From assembly GCF_905147365.1 (NCBI RefSeq), contig NC_056417.1, positions 11,988,501-12,052,500 of the forward strand: a DNA stretch of 64,000 nt, in the 5' to 3' direction. Every line of letters begins with the position of its first letter. Position 1 is the stretch's first letter. Shown one piece after another: positions 32,166 to 43,177 of the stretch. The DNA comes from Aricia agestis (taxonomy: Eukaryota > Arthropoda > Insecta > Lepidoptera > Lycaenidae). The position numbers were made by a program, and so were the translations under genes. The notes beneath the pieces are model-generated. The model made no database searches. It had not been told where the DNA came from and saw only the letters and a list, made by a program, of their open reading frames with translations.

Positions 32166-33296
32166 GTAATGCAGCGTCCAAACACGTTTTAAAGGCAGAG
32201 AAATTCGGAAACCTATTTTTATGATTTGACATATTAATGGCCAGTTTCTGTTTTTTTTATATAGGAGTTTATCTCTTCAACAGTGTTGATGATTGGTCAA
32301 AATGTTGATGTTGGCCAATCGGAAGCGCCTGTCAATTATAGAGAAAGTTCAATAAAAAAACTCTGAAACTGAGTTTAATATTAGTCATAACTCAAATACC
32401 CTTAGAGTAATTCTAAAGTTTTTTATTTTAGTAATTTTCAAGAAAAAGGGATAAATACGTTGAAATCAAATTGAACTCCAAGTAAATTTACCTCATGAAC
32501 AGTCTAGAGAGTGTGAGGTTCTAAAATCAGTGATGCGTAGCAACTTGACTAAGGCTCAGGCTAGTTGATCAGTCATTCGACCAGTTGATCGACTAGTCTT
32601 TCGACTGGTTAGACAACGATAGAGAAAGGTTTTGTTAAAAATTTGAAAGTTGATTTCCCAGTCAGAACATCGTTAACATTTATAAAAAGAAGGGAAAGTT
32701 TTATAAAATGTTGAGCATTTCAAAACTGAAATTTTACAGTACCTACTAAATCACAAGTTTACATACATATTTTATTTATTGTTTTTAATTTTTTATAATA
32801 ATAATAAATAAGTGAATATCTGTATCAAGTGGACCAGTCGTGTGATTGGCCCGCGGTAGCTTAATTTATTAAATATTCTTCATATTTCATAAAACATTTT
32901 ATACGATTGCTTTACAAAGAATAGAAAGTTCAGTTAAGTAAAAATATATGTCACTTTTATACTTAGATACCTTTATCCAATCTTTGGTATAACTTTGAAT
33001 GCATTTTTATCCTATCTCCGCCGGATCCGGGAACCATTTAAACAAGTTTGACATTTTAAGTACTGTTACCGGATAATTTTAATACTTTTCCCTTCTATAC
33101 GCCCAATAAATCCCAGGTATCATCCTGCAGGAGACTTAACGATGGAAGTTTTCCAACTTTTCTATCTCCAAATGTATGTCAGCGGTATAACTTGTTAGAA
33201 GGCATTTGTAGGGAGTGTTTTTATTGCAAATTCATTCCTTTTGACATAATAGCCTGAAGAATGATAAAGTACCTATTTGGTGGATTATTTATAACA

Positions 33297-33440
33297 CTAG
33301 CTATTTGACCGAGCTTTGCTCGGTATTCGATGAAAATGACATTTTCTAAAAATGATTCCTAGCTAAATCGATTTATCGCCCCCGAAACCCCCTATAAATT
33401 GCTCGTTTAAAGATATATGATTGAATAATTATGATGTTTT
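33297..33440 (+). repeat. Repeat family E2, copy 1
   Basis: CTAGCTATTTGACCGAGCTT, TGCTCGGTATTCGATGAAAA, ATTTTCTAAAAATGATTCCT, AGCTAAATCGATTTATCGCC, CCCGAAACCCCCTATA and GCTCGTTTAAAGATAT. Other copies: 41965-42175 (inverted) and 52708-52885. This one lacks the internal AAATTTCATGAAAATCGTTGG segment. Confidence 0.8.
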
Positions 33441-34260
33441 GACCTCTTCTCTTTCAATGCGTCATTAGAAATGTGAAATGTAGAGGTCGTTAGTTTGTCA
33501 AGCTGTATCTATATTCTATAGATATATTTCTTTATTATTTTTATCAGTGAAACTTGGTTAATTGGGATCTTCAGGGACCAAGACTTTTGTACCAATTATT
33601 AAGGGCTCCTAATAATGCAGTCATCCGATTAAGCAGGTTTTAAATTATGAGGTCTCATTTACAGAGGCTAGCACTCACAGAGGTCAATATGTGTCGATAT
33701 TCAATATTAAAAACTTTTATTCGTTTGAGTTTTCTTTTCCATCGACAAATCGATGCACTGAGACTGAATTTTATGCCTAGTTGTTTTTAATAATTCTACG
33801 CAGTCCTCATCATGCGACTTTCCACAACCATAATCTCACAGAAGTTTTAATTTTTCTGATAAGTGCTGATAACGTTTTATATTAACGTTTGGAACTTTTT
33901 ACACTTTTATTCCCTTGTTTTGAGGTCAACTGAGATAGTACTGACAAAAAAGTATGCACAATAGACGACGCGAAATGTATGTAATCAAACATGTCAAAAC
34001 TTGCCTTAAGGTTAACGGGGTAAAGAGTCTCAATTATAGAATTAAATATCGAAAAAGTCATAAAATTCAAATGTCATTTAATCAGTTTCGAAAAATCCAT
34101 TAACAGAGGTAATTGAATGAAATAGTGCCGGGACCTCATTGCAACTATCAATAATAGAGGTTTCTCGGTTAGCCAGCTCCCGCTTAGCCAGGTTTCACTG
34201 TCATATAATATTATATACTTACTTTATATTGTCATAATTAATTTGTTATTTTTTCTGCAG

Positions 34261-34778
34261 ATCAATTCGACATGATGTACGTTTACGGCATCGCAGCTAC
34301 GGCCCTCATCTGTCTGCTCTTCACCGTGATCGGTGTCGTCAAATTCATCGTCTGCAAGAAGAATGCAGACCAAGACAAGGGGCCTGACGTGTCAGCCACC
34401 ACAGACATCCCGAACGGCTTCAACGACAGCATATCCGAGGTAGACAACGACATTAACATCACCAGTCTCTCGGGTCCAATCGATGCCGTCGATTCCATGA
34501 AGGAGATGCAGATCAACAGCATAGTGACGAGCCACAGCCCCAAAATCAATAGATACGTCGGTCGGCCCGTGCCCAACACGTACCCGCACGTGAGCAGTAA
34601 CATGTACGGACAGGTCGCCGAATTCCCCGTGGAAATGCCGCTCCGGACAATGCCGCACGGAACGCTCGGCCGAGGAGTCCCGGTCAACACTCTTCCCCGC
34701 ATGCAGATCCAGGCGGAAATGGACCCTAACGCGAGGAGCTTATATCGATATTCCAACGCGCAGTACTACTTTGGGTGA
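34261..34778 (+). CDS. Last coding exon: transmembrane helix and cytoplasmic tail
   Basis: Begins after TTTTTTCTGCAG and completes an Asp codon from the previous exon: D-QFD, then MMYVYGIAATALICLLFTVI followed by GVVKFIVCKK. That is one hydrophobic helix of about 24 residues (roughly 34278-34350) ending in Cys-Lys-Lys, a stop-transfer arrangement giving type I topology. The tail of about 140 residues is hydrophilic (KNADQDKGPDVSATTDIPNG ... SISEVDNDINITSLSG) with Tyr- and Pro-containing motifs (INRYVGRPVPNTYPHV, SSNMYGQV) and ends SLYRYSNAQYYFG, TGA at 34776-34778. No kinase, death or TIR domain is visible; the C-terminus is not a canonical PDZ ligand. The pattern suggests a cell-surface adhesion or signalling protein whose ectodomain exons lie upstream of the window. 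I do not recognise the family. Confidence 0.9.
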
Positions 34779-34990
34779 CAAAAAAACGAGTGCCCGGACG
34801 TTTCTAGAACCTACTGTTTCTAGTTTAGTGTAGTGAATCGAACTTTGTATTGTCCTACTTTTTAATACAGAAACTGTGATATTAATTGAAACTCTCCTAT
34901 TGTAGCGGACTATTCAGGAATTGTGGACATGGAAACGTTTTGTTCGCGATGGTTTTTGTCTTCAATAAAATTATTGTAATTTCTCGCTGT
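34779..34990 (+). other. Proximal 3' UTR
   Basis: AT-rich sequence after the TGA. AATAAA at 34964-34969 (CTTCAATAAAATTATTG), followed within 25 bases by a T/GT-rich stretch (TTCTCGCTGTTCTTC), is the first good poly(A) signal. Another AATAAA at 36741-36746 could serve a longer 3' UTR, which would then include the nested MITE at 35382-35770. Confidence 0.6.
34964..34969 (+). terminator. Polyadenylation signal AATAAA
   Basis: First canonical hexamer after the stop codon at 34776-34778, with a GT/T-rich downstream element. Distance from the stop codon is 185 bases. Confidence 0.6.
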
Positions 34991-35381
34991 TCTTCAATAG
35001 ATTCGGAACGGATTAAAGTTTCCAGAGTTTTGAAATCTGAATGATAATGCATATCAAAGACTTGTTTTTATTGTTACAACATTTCCAACTCTTTCCGATA
35101 CTAGAGTATCCATTTTGTATGGTAATAGAGAGGGTTTGATTGTGGAAACGCTTAGAATAAATTTACTGAAAGGTATTGTTTACTCAAATTTTTCCGGGCA
35201 TTTGTGCAGTACGTGGAATTTTGCTATCCGGCATTCCGATTTTTTACTAAGGCCTTTTGTATTTATATGAAGTACGGAAATAAAAACTCATACTGCCAGA
35301 CGAAAATAATTCTGGGTATTATCCGTGTCAATTCATTTTGATCGAAATATAAATGAGAAACTCCATGAAACTCGACCAAAT
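34991..35381. other. AT-rich downstream sequence
   Basis: No feature recognised; either distal 3' UTR or intergenic. Confidence 0.5.
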
Positions 35382-35770
35382 AAGGGACCAATCAGTCAGA
35401 AAGCGGTCATTCGTTCAAGCGTTCTACGTTCGTATTCTAAGTTCGAGCGGTCAGTCACAGGAGGATGTCTGACGCGGTCAGCGGGGCTAAAATGGTCGCT
35501 TTGAAGAATCATAATATGATTCATTTTTCTAAAATCTCAAAATGCAACTCTGCTTGCAATTCATTTCTTTATTTTTGTACTGATTTGACATTTGTCAGTT
35601 TGACAGTTTTGACAATTAATTTGCTGAATTGATTGAGAGGAATTGCTAAATGTGACCATTTTAGCCCCGCAGAACGTCCCTGTGTGAGTGCCTACATTTA
35701 TTCAAAAACGCATTTAACTGACCACTTGAATGTTTGACCGCGTGACCGCTCCCTGTCTGATAGGTCCCTT
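35382..35770. mobile_element. Outer MITE, split by a family G MITE
   Basis: Left end AAGGGACCAATCAGTCAGAA then AGCGGTCA; right end, inverted, TGACCGCTCCCTGTCTGATA then GGTCCCTT, about 28 bp with four mismatches. The element itself is about 199 bp once the inner 190-bp MITE (35481-35670) is removed. CAGTCAC and GTGTGAGTG flank the break symmetrically. Confidence 0.75.
35481..35670 (+). mobile_element. MITE family G, copy 2 (intact)
   Basis: 190 bp with termini GCGGGGCTAAAATGGTC and GACCATTTTAGCCCCGC, 17-bp perfect inverted repeats. Interior GAATCATAATATGATTC palindrome, then TTGACATTTGTCAGTTTGAC. No target duplication evident at the break in the outer element. Best preserved of three copies. 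Confidence 0.9.
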
Positions 35771-36772
35771 GATGCACCAATAATTTTGGCGTTTAATATA
35801 AAATACGTAACATTGTAAACTATACTAAACTTTTCTTACATTTGTAGATGAAAATGAGTTCCAACGGAGTGCACAAACGCCCATACGTTTTCTCGCAAGT
35901 GGAGAATAGTGTATTTAATATGAACAGAGAAATACTGTTATTTATATAGTGTGTTATTTCTGTAACATGCCCTCTATTTTTGACCTTACTCACTTTGATT
36001 GATCGAGAAATATAAATATTACGCTAACCTTAATATTGTTTTAGGATTATTCTATTATGCTGCTAAATAATTTGGGATTGTTATTAGATACGTTATTTAT
36101 TTAGACGTATATTGCTACTGTATTTGAAATTCTCTGAAAACAAATTCAAGATATTGTTTTTGTACTTAATTAGGAATTATTTTTTACGTTACCGCAACTT
36201 ACAAAAAATAACATTATTCGTCTCTAAGGCATTTAAAATGGTAGTAAAACAATTTAAATTATTGTACTTTAAAGGCCTAAGTGACTTGAAATACTTAAAG
36301 TTGAGTTTTTGTAAATAATGTACCTAGGCTGCACACAATTTTAAGATCGCCGGGCTTGCTCCTCGCTCCATCAATAAGACCTAAAATCTAATCTTCTGTT
36401 TTTGGCGAACGATTTTAAAGTCGTACTTGAAAGCCTATACTTTGCAATTTCTTTTGAACTGATGCTTAGATAGGAACATTTTCTTTTTCGGAATTAACAA
36501 TTGTACCTCTTAAACACAGTGTCTTTTAAATATTGTATCTCAGAATTACAATAGGTAGGTAATGTAATTATGGTTGTATATTATAATATGTAAAGAAATT
36601 TTTATTTCTAGAAAATAGTTGTAATATTGTAACGAAAATTATAGTAAGTAAGTAAATTATTTAGTAAGTTCATTTGACAGATTCTACTTTTAATTTTTAG
36701 GCCGACCTTCTTAATTATCGTAGACATTGTTCGACTTAATAATAAAGCCATGAGTGTTTGTTATGAAAACTT
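35771..36772. other. AT-rich sequence, possible distal 3' UTR
   Basis: No repeat or exon recognised. A 68-codon ORF at 36112-36318 is Leu/Lys/Phe-rich and looks like chance. Ends shortly after an AATAAA at 36741-36746. Confidence 0.5.
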
Positions 36773-36885
36773 GCGGGGCTAAAATGGTCGCTTTGGAGAA
36801 TCATAATAATAATATGATTTTTTTTTTTTAAATCGCAAAATGCAAGTCTGCTTGCAATTCGTGTCTAGTAATTCGTGCTATTTTG

Positions 36886-36921
<36 letters not shown>

Positions 36922-37277
36922 TCTATGAACGCTTCACACCACGTCAGTCTGGCCCCGTGGTAAGTACCTGAAGGACTTGTGTTACAGGTACCAGACAACG
37001 GAAATATATTTAATACTTTTATACTATACATATATTTAAGATTTTTATTATATTATGATACACATGTATTTAATACACATCCAAGACCCAGGAACTTTTT
37101 GAAAAACTTTTTTGTTCCGTCGGCGGGATTCGAACCCGCGACTCCCGGCTTGAGCTACCAATAGCCCACCAACTGAGCCACAGAGGTCGTCAAATTGTCA
37201 ATTTGACAGTTTGACAATTCACTTGCTGAACTCATTGAGTTGAGAGGAATTGCTAAATGTGACCATTTTATCCCCGC
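36773..37277 (+). mobile_element. MITE family G, copy 3, interrupted by SINE T2
   Basis: Left part from GCGGGGCTAAAATGGTCGCT to TATTTTGACATT (36773-36888) and right part from GTCAATTTGACAGTTTGACA to GACCATTTTATCCCCGC (37192-37277) together make about 200 bp of family G. The gap is exactly filled by SINE T2. Confidence 0.85.
36889..37191 (-). mobile_element. tRNA-derived SINE family T2, copy 2
   Basis: Minus-strand copy with an (AAT)n tail of about 11 units at its 3' end (36889-36921 on the plus strand) and the tRNA-like head at 37118-37191 (GGGTTCGAATCCC in reverse). It inserted into a pre-existing family G MITE. Confidence 0.9.
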
Positions 37278-37327
37278 CTAATATATATTCTATGGCCCCG
37301 CTGGCCTTCAGCTTCAATTTGACACTC

Positions 37328-37464
37328 TTAGGTTCACCACTTTCTGATAAAGTGGCGAAAAGGCTATTCACAACTTTTTTGACAGATTCTCCATACTTGA
37401 ACTGTCAAGTTAAGTGGTGGATAGCCTATTCAGCACTTATCAGGAAGAGGTGAAACAGGCCCTT
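37328..37464. mobile_element. 137-bp foldback MITE
   Basis: Left CTCTTAGGTTCACCACTTTC then TGATAAAGTGGCGAAAAGGC; right inverted GGATAGCCTATTCAGCACTT then ATCAGGAAGAGGTGAAACAGG. Arms of about 50 bp. Related single arms at 12572-12622 and 62800-62955. Confidence 0.75.
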
Positions 37465-38473
37465 AATATTATGAATAAAGACCGACTGTACGTATATTAA
37501 GTGTTATTTTAGTAACAAGATAACTTCATTTTAGTCCGTTAGCTTCAATATTATTTATTTCTGTAACATAATACTTGCATATTTTGTCAGCGGTCTGATT
37601 ATAATTTTCTGAATTGACAAATTTTAATTCAAATGTTTTAACATATTAATTGTTGTCATATAAACAAAACGAATGTACAGGTAAATTTATATGTCGTAAA
37701 TGAATTTACATTAAAATATAATTGACAAACATTGCTTTGTTTTATTTTTTAATTTAAGTAAAACATCTTTAGCGTCTTCCCTTTTGGGGGTGGGTAAAAA
37801 AAACTTGCGTCAGGACACGTGACATCCGTAAGATCAGTGACGGATTAGCCCTTAATCAAATTAAGCAATTGCCTAGGGCGTCACGTCTGAGGGCACCAGA
37901 AGAGTAAGTACAGGTTCAAAGACCGATTCTAGTTGAGATACGGATAGGGGGGCCCACAGGCATGGATTTCTTAGGGCATCAAGTAGTCTTAATCCGTCAC
38001 TGCGTAAGACAGCACAGCGGACCGCCAGCGCAGAGTAGGAGAGGAAGTAATATTTTTCGTCTAGTTTTTTTCTTTATCATTCCAGCCGGCACTTTTGCAA
38101 GCGATTGCACCGATTCCAACTCTCTTTCATGTCCACTCTGATTAATAACCCAATCTACGTTAAGTTTTCCAATCTCCAATCTAAACAAAATTAATTTGAT
38201 CAGTTTTTGTCCAAACTCCAAACGTTCACATTAATCAGAGCTCCACTCCGCAACTATTTTGGCTAAAAGCTTTAATAGAAAGTACTGGACCACTAAACGC
38301 GCTCGGTTAAGTAAAGTTGGTATCTTATGAATGATAATTTACTCTAATATTACCCCCGGGTAAGGTAAAAGGGAAACCCTCACAAAGTTTCAGCTTAGTT
38401 TTATGTTATGAAAGATATAATAACTCATTGAAGTAGAACTGGATACATTTATCTTGTATGTTTCTGTGTTGTA
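37465..38473. other. Non-repetitive AT-rich sequence
   Basis: No exon or repeat family found. GGGGCCCACAGGCATGGATT and CCTAGGGCGTCACGTCTGAG (37870-37990) are GC-richer and partly symmetric (GATCAGTGACGGATTAGCCC near 37832, TTAATCCGTCACTG near 37989), perhaps a decayed short MITE. Confidence 0.45.
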
Positions 38474-38681
38474 TATAATAATAATAATAATATCTATGGA
38501 CGCTTTACACCACGTCAGTCTGGCCCCGTGCTAAGTACCTAAAGGACTTGTGTTACAGGTACCAGACAACAGAAATATATTTAATACTTTTATACTATAC
38601 ATATATTTAAGATTTTTATTAAGTATATCATACACATATTTAATACACATCCAGACCCGGGAACATTGAAAACTTTTTTGT
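38474..38681 (-). mobile_element. tRNA-derived SINE family T2, copy 3 (headless)
   Basis: Minus copy with an ATA-repeat tail and body through GGGAACATTGAAAACTTTTTTG. The tRNA-like head is absent; the sequence stops where the TTAA element begins at 38682 and does not resume after it, so the SINE was probably already 5'-truncated. Confidence 0.85.
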
Positions 38682-39118
38682 TTAAGGGGGCGACTAAACC
38701 TAAAGTGTCGATTTTATAATTCATTTTTATACTTGAAAATAAGCCTCGAATTGTTTCATTTTCTAAAATTAGATACTACATTATATTTCCGAGAATCCGT
38801 TCTGAGCAAAAACACGATATCTTAAAATTTTTTCGATAGAAAAAATCACAAAGATGCATCTAAATTTCACGAATTTTTTATTAATTGCCATAACCGTGCA
38901 TTGAACTAAGTTAATATTTTAACACAGTGTATAAAATTCTATGATTGAGAGATCGACCTAGCGGATTTTTGAAATGTTGTATATTTATCGAGTTATTGAG
39001 AAAAAACTAATTTGGCGATGAATCCGCGTCGTTCTTTTTCACCTGGCATATGAAAGACGGGCGTGAATGTGAAGAGAGAAGGACGATGTTTGATTTTTGG
39101 GGTTAGTCGCCCTCTTAA
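38682..39118 (-). mobile_element. TTAA-type MITE family T4, copy 3 (complete)
   Basis: 437 bp with TTAA at 38682-38685 and 39115-39118 and inverted ends TTAAGGGGGCGACTAAACC and GGTTAGTCGCCCTCTTAA. Shares its whole interior, inverted, with 21019-21416. Second TTAA-specific MITE family in the window, unrelated in sequence to the 481-bp twins. Confidence 0.85.
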
Positions 39119-39553
39119 GTAATAACTAGGTACTCGACATGAAGACTCGTGTCAACAACAAAACTATAACCTACTTCATAACAATTTTATCACAAGTTTA
39201 TACGGCCACAGGAAAAAACACGTAATGAAATAAAAGGTAAACCGAGTTACGCCAAAATTAATGTGTGGTTCGGATAGCCAATGACCTGTGTGCCCCAGTA
39301 AACACTAAATAAAATCTAGCCGACTTTTGCACTGAATTCCCCGTTCATAGAGTGTATGATACGGACTGGAATGAGGTTTTGATGTTATAAGCGTGGAGTT
39401 GTACTTTTAAAATGTATTGTAATTTTAATGTAATGACTATAATGTAATGTAACGAAAATTTCAATTTTTTTTTTAAATGTAATATTATGGGTCGCAGAAG
39501 CCTGAAATAAATGATTTTTTTTTTATTTTTATATTTTATTTTTTATTTAAGCG

Positions 39554-40113
39554 GGCCTCTAGACGAGCAATTTTGTTATCAACATCACATAATATTGCGT
39601 AATATTGTTGACCGTCTAGGGTTGATATTGAACATCATGCGCCTGCAATCTAATTGTCAAATAAACTGTTCAATAAAATTGAATCGTGATATTAACAATA
39701 ACTCTATCTTAAGAAGATAAACCCGACTTCAAAATTGTACGTAATTGAGAATTAAAATTCCCTATCTCCAAAACTAATGAACCGATTTTGATGAAACTTA
39801 CACTATTCCCTAAGTTCAACAATTCCTAGTAGATACAATAAAAAAAGAATTACTGAAAACGGAATGGTAATTCCAGAGATAACCGAACACAAATATAAAA
39901 ACATACATACATACATACTTACATACATACACTTTTGAAAGTTATATTTGTTCAGACGCTGATATAGACTAACATGTACGAAAATTGGGCAGTTCGGGAA
40001 ATATTACATACATACGCGTCGAATTGATAACCTCCTTTTTTTTAAATCGGTTAATGAAGTCGGTTAGTAACCTCCTTTTTTAAGCTGGTTAGTAAAATTG
40101 CTCGTCTAGGGGC
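39554..40113. mobile_element. 560-bp inverted-repeat element containing a LINE-tail
   Basis: Left GCCTCTAGACGAGCAATTTT, right inverted AAAATTGCTCGTCTAGGGGC. Interior from about 39720 to 40080 has GAACCGATTTTGATGAAACT, a (CATA)n tract near 39898-39930 and CTCCTTTTTTTTAAATCGGT then TAATGAAGTCGGTTAG, which resembles a LINE 3' tail ending in 'AACCTCC...GAAGTCGGTTA' units. So a MITE that captured or received a LINE fragment. Confidence 0.6.
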
Positions 40114-40296
40114 TGGCTAAGAGAGACCTGCCTCGCTATTACAATAAGAAGCTTTACATAATAGTAATAATTATTTAATTGAAAATTATCACACATTATT
40201 ATTTATTTATTTCTGTACCCAATTTTTAGTATCAGGAGCATAGTTCAAAATATCATCATCCAGAATAATTTTATGTGCACTTGTACAATATGAAAA

Positions 40297-40365
40297 CTTT
40301 CAAATATTAACATAGGTTCAAATTTTGCAATAAATAAAATTTGAACCTATGTTAATATTTGAAAG
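40297..40365. repeat. Perfect 30-bp hairpin
   Basis: Arms 40297-40326 and 40336-40365 are perfect reverse complements, loop GCAATAAAT. Stem starts CTTTCAAATATTAACATAGG. No other copy in the window. Confidence 0.95.
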
Positions 40366-40954
40366 CATAGTGTCTGTCTTTTACCGATTTACATGTGTAT
40401 GAAGATATTTGCAGTCCCTGGAAAGGTTATAGACAATTTTCGCTTGTGGCAAAATGATCTACCTTTATTCCTTCACGTACAGCGAGCTTACATCTCGTCA
40501 AAATATTTTTGAAGTTTAGCGAATCTTGAGAATGTTTACATTGAGGTGATTCTATTATATTCTAAAAAAAAAAAGAAAGATAGTAATAATTATTTTAATG
40601 AGAATCGCCATCTTAAGTGGCTTTAAATTTAATTAGGTCAAAGGAAAGCTAATAAATTATTCAAATGCAGCACAGAATAAAAACTTGAAAGCCACGATAT
40701 CGAGGATTTAATTAATGAGGACGACTTAGCAAATGAGCATTAGATAATCTAATGGTAAATCAATAATACTGCAAACTTATGCAAAATATAGTTTGAAAGC
40801 ATTGGAGAAATTATGATTGAAAGTTATGTGTAACAATATTCTGAAAACGAACTATGAAATAATAATTTAAATGTCGGTCTATATTTTTGTATACCGATTA
40901 TAATATAATATCTGTTTTTACCTCAGGTTACTTTGATTCCCGAAATTCTATCCC

Positions 40955-41818
40955 AAATTGCCATATGGGCGATTCATTATCGCGGGTGCAACAGTTTGAC
41001 ACACTTATAGCTTCCTACAGGCAAAATGAAGCATATTTATTAATAAAATATCCCTTGAATCATTTTAACTAGTGTAACAAAGATTTATAAATGAAAACCT
41101 CATCAAATGTAACCACAAAACAGGTTTGAAGTGCTGTCGCGGGTGCAACCAATTTGACCCTCCATTAAGAACTGCGATGAGTTCATATGTGAATACTGTT
41201 TAGTGCAAAACTTTTACAAAATAACTTGCCTATATTTCAAAATAGCATGAAACAAAGAAACTATGTAACTAGATAAAAGTAATTATAGTAATAAGTACTA
41301 GAAATTATTAACATTTCTACGATCGCGGGCGCAACATCAAAATTCTCAAATATGTTAAAGGTGAATTAAATCGTAATTCTCTAACAAATTTAAAAATTTT
41401 CGACATGGAATATATAATTATACTAGTAAATTTGAAAAAGAACTGCACCAAATTAAAGTTTTTTTTTAATTTTCAGTTGTTTATTGGCCTGACAAAATTA
41501 ATCGTCTATATCACTTAACGATTGAATAGTGTAATTTATACAAAAGATTTCGACGTATTGTTGTATAATTACAACTAAACATTGATTTAAAATATACGCT
41601 ATTTTAATTTAAAAATATGGGAAAAAACATCGCGTCCCTTTGTTGATATTGTTTAAAAAAGCTCTAAATTATTCGAAATCCATATTTCACAGATAAAATT
41701 GTTTTTTTAGTAAATACACATCTTCTTACGTATATTCCAATTATAAAATGTAACTAATGCTCATTTTAAAAATTCTCGTTGAGGGCCGTCTGTAGCGGAA
41801 TGGCCCATATGGCAAATT
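40955..41818. mobile_element. 860-bp inverted-terminus element with CGCGGGTGCAAC motifs
   Basis: Ends AAATTGCCATATGGGC and, inverted, GCCCATATGGCAAATT (15 of 16). Inside, TCGCGGGTGCAAC-type motifs recur at about 40979, 41136 and 41323, two followed by a TTTGAC stretch. No significant ORF. Non-autonomous DNA element of unknown superfamily. Confidence 0.55.
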
Positions 41819-41964
41819 AATTTCATATTCATCTAGAATCTCTTTAAAAGGAATTGTTCAATTTACAGTCAGTCAATCAAGAGTAAACGCTAAACTTTAG
41901 TTTTCTAAACGTCATCACGATTATTTAGTGATTCTGGGCGTGTTTGCCTTATCTTATCTTATAT

Positions 41965-42175
41965 CTTTAAACGAGCAATTCTTGTATGTATAATATGTAT
42001 AATATATATAATTGGCATCTCGGAATCGGTTCCAACGATTTTTATGAAATTTAGTATACAGGGGGTTTCGGGGGCGATAAATCGATCTAGATAGGAATCA
42101 TTTTTAGAAAATGCCATTTTATTCGTGTTTTATGGAATACCTACCGAGCGAAGCTCGGTCAAATAGCTAGTTTTA
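41965..42175 (-). repeat. Repeat family E2, copy 2
   Basis: Inverse copy: CTTTAAACGAGCAATTCTTG ... GGGGGTTTCGGGGGCGATAA ... CCGAGCGAAGCTCGGTCAAA then TAGCTAG. Most complete of three; it includes the CCAACGATTTTTATGAAATT segment missing at 33297. Confidence 0.8.
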
Positions 42176-42597
42176 TCTTAAACAATATTTATAACCCAGA
42201 TACATTTTCATTCCATAAGTTTTTCATATTTTCTAAGCAATTTAACAAATATTTTTGGCGCCTACTCTTTTGTGACGAAATTTACTGTAGTCCTGTTATA
42301 TTATTGGAAAATCAGAAAAGGTTTCGTGTTAGTAACCAATATCCATCTCCCTGATGCCCTTTAGTCGATTTTGACCCAAAAAGTCCTTTAATGTAAATGT
42401 AGGTATGTGTCAATAATGGGGACAGTGTTTGTACAGTTTGACGTGCGTGGGACGTTTTCCCTTATTATTCCGAATTCGGATACCGAATCAGTAACTTTTG
42501 CACCCACGCTCTCTGATTTGGAGTAAATATTGAGTTTTCGATTGCCTAATTTGTTGTTTGGTGATATTAGGTCAGGTGAATGTGAATTTAGTAGGGT

Positions 42598-43125
42598 AAA
42601 AATCGGCCAAGTGCGAGTTGAGGCTCGCGCACGAAGGGTTCCGTACCATTAAATAGCAAAAATAGTAAAAAAATGTGTTATTTGTATGGGAGCCCCCCTT
42701 AATTATTTATTTTATTTAAATTTAATTATTTATTATTTTGTGTACATTTCAAGTGCCTACGTCTTGTTGTTGTGATTGATACCGAGCAAAAAATGTTTAA
42801 AAATCGTTTGTTGTATGGAAGCCACCCCTTAATTATAATAAATTAATAATAATAAATTAAATTAAAATAATAATAATATAAAATTAAAATAATAATAATA
42901 AATTAAATATTTCATTTATTTTGTTTTCAGTATTTTTTTGTTATAGCGGCAACATAAATACTTAATCTGTGAAAATTATGAACTCTCTAGCTATTATCGT
43001 TCTTGAGTTACAGCCTGGAGACAGACGGACAGATGGATAGATGGACAGACGGACAGATGTACAGACATCGAAGTCTCAGTAATAGGGTCCCGTTTTTATC
43101 CTTTATGTATGGAACCCTAAAAACA
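42598..43125 (+). repeat. Repeat family K, copy 1
   Basis: Starts AAAATCGGCCAAGTGCGAGT and GCGCACGAAGGGTTCCGTAC, ends ACGGACAGATG...CATCGAAGTCTCAGTAATAG, GGTCCCGTTTTTATCC, GGAACCCTAAAAAC. Inverse copy at 47748-48157. The ends AAAAATCGG and CCTAAAAA carry GGTTCCGTAC/GTATGGAACC as an imperfect inverted pair. Very common in Lepidoptera from memory. Contains a decayed (GACAGACG)n stretch at 43018-43065 and a TAATAA-rich patch. Confidence 0.75.
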
Positions 43126-43177
43126 AACTTGGCTGGAATATCATTTACTACCTATTGGTAAGAATATTGCGCTACGA

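Larger units (their letters stand above)
32022..34260 (+). other. 2.2-kb intron
   Basis: GTGGGT ... TTTTTTCTGCAG. Holds repeat S (32085-32165) and repeat E2 (33297-33440). 32166-33296 and 33441-34260 are otherwise AT-rich sequence, with a symmetric CGACCAGTTGATCGACTAGT patch at 32578 and nothing else recognisable. Confidence 0.75.

Noticed and set aside
34283..34756. Minus-strand ORFs of 157 and 88 codons over the last exon
   Set aside because: Shadow frames of the GC-rich coding exon on the plus strand.
36112..36318. 68-codon ORF downstream of the gene
   Set aside because: Phe/Leu/Lys-rich with AT-biased codons and no repeat or domain signature.
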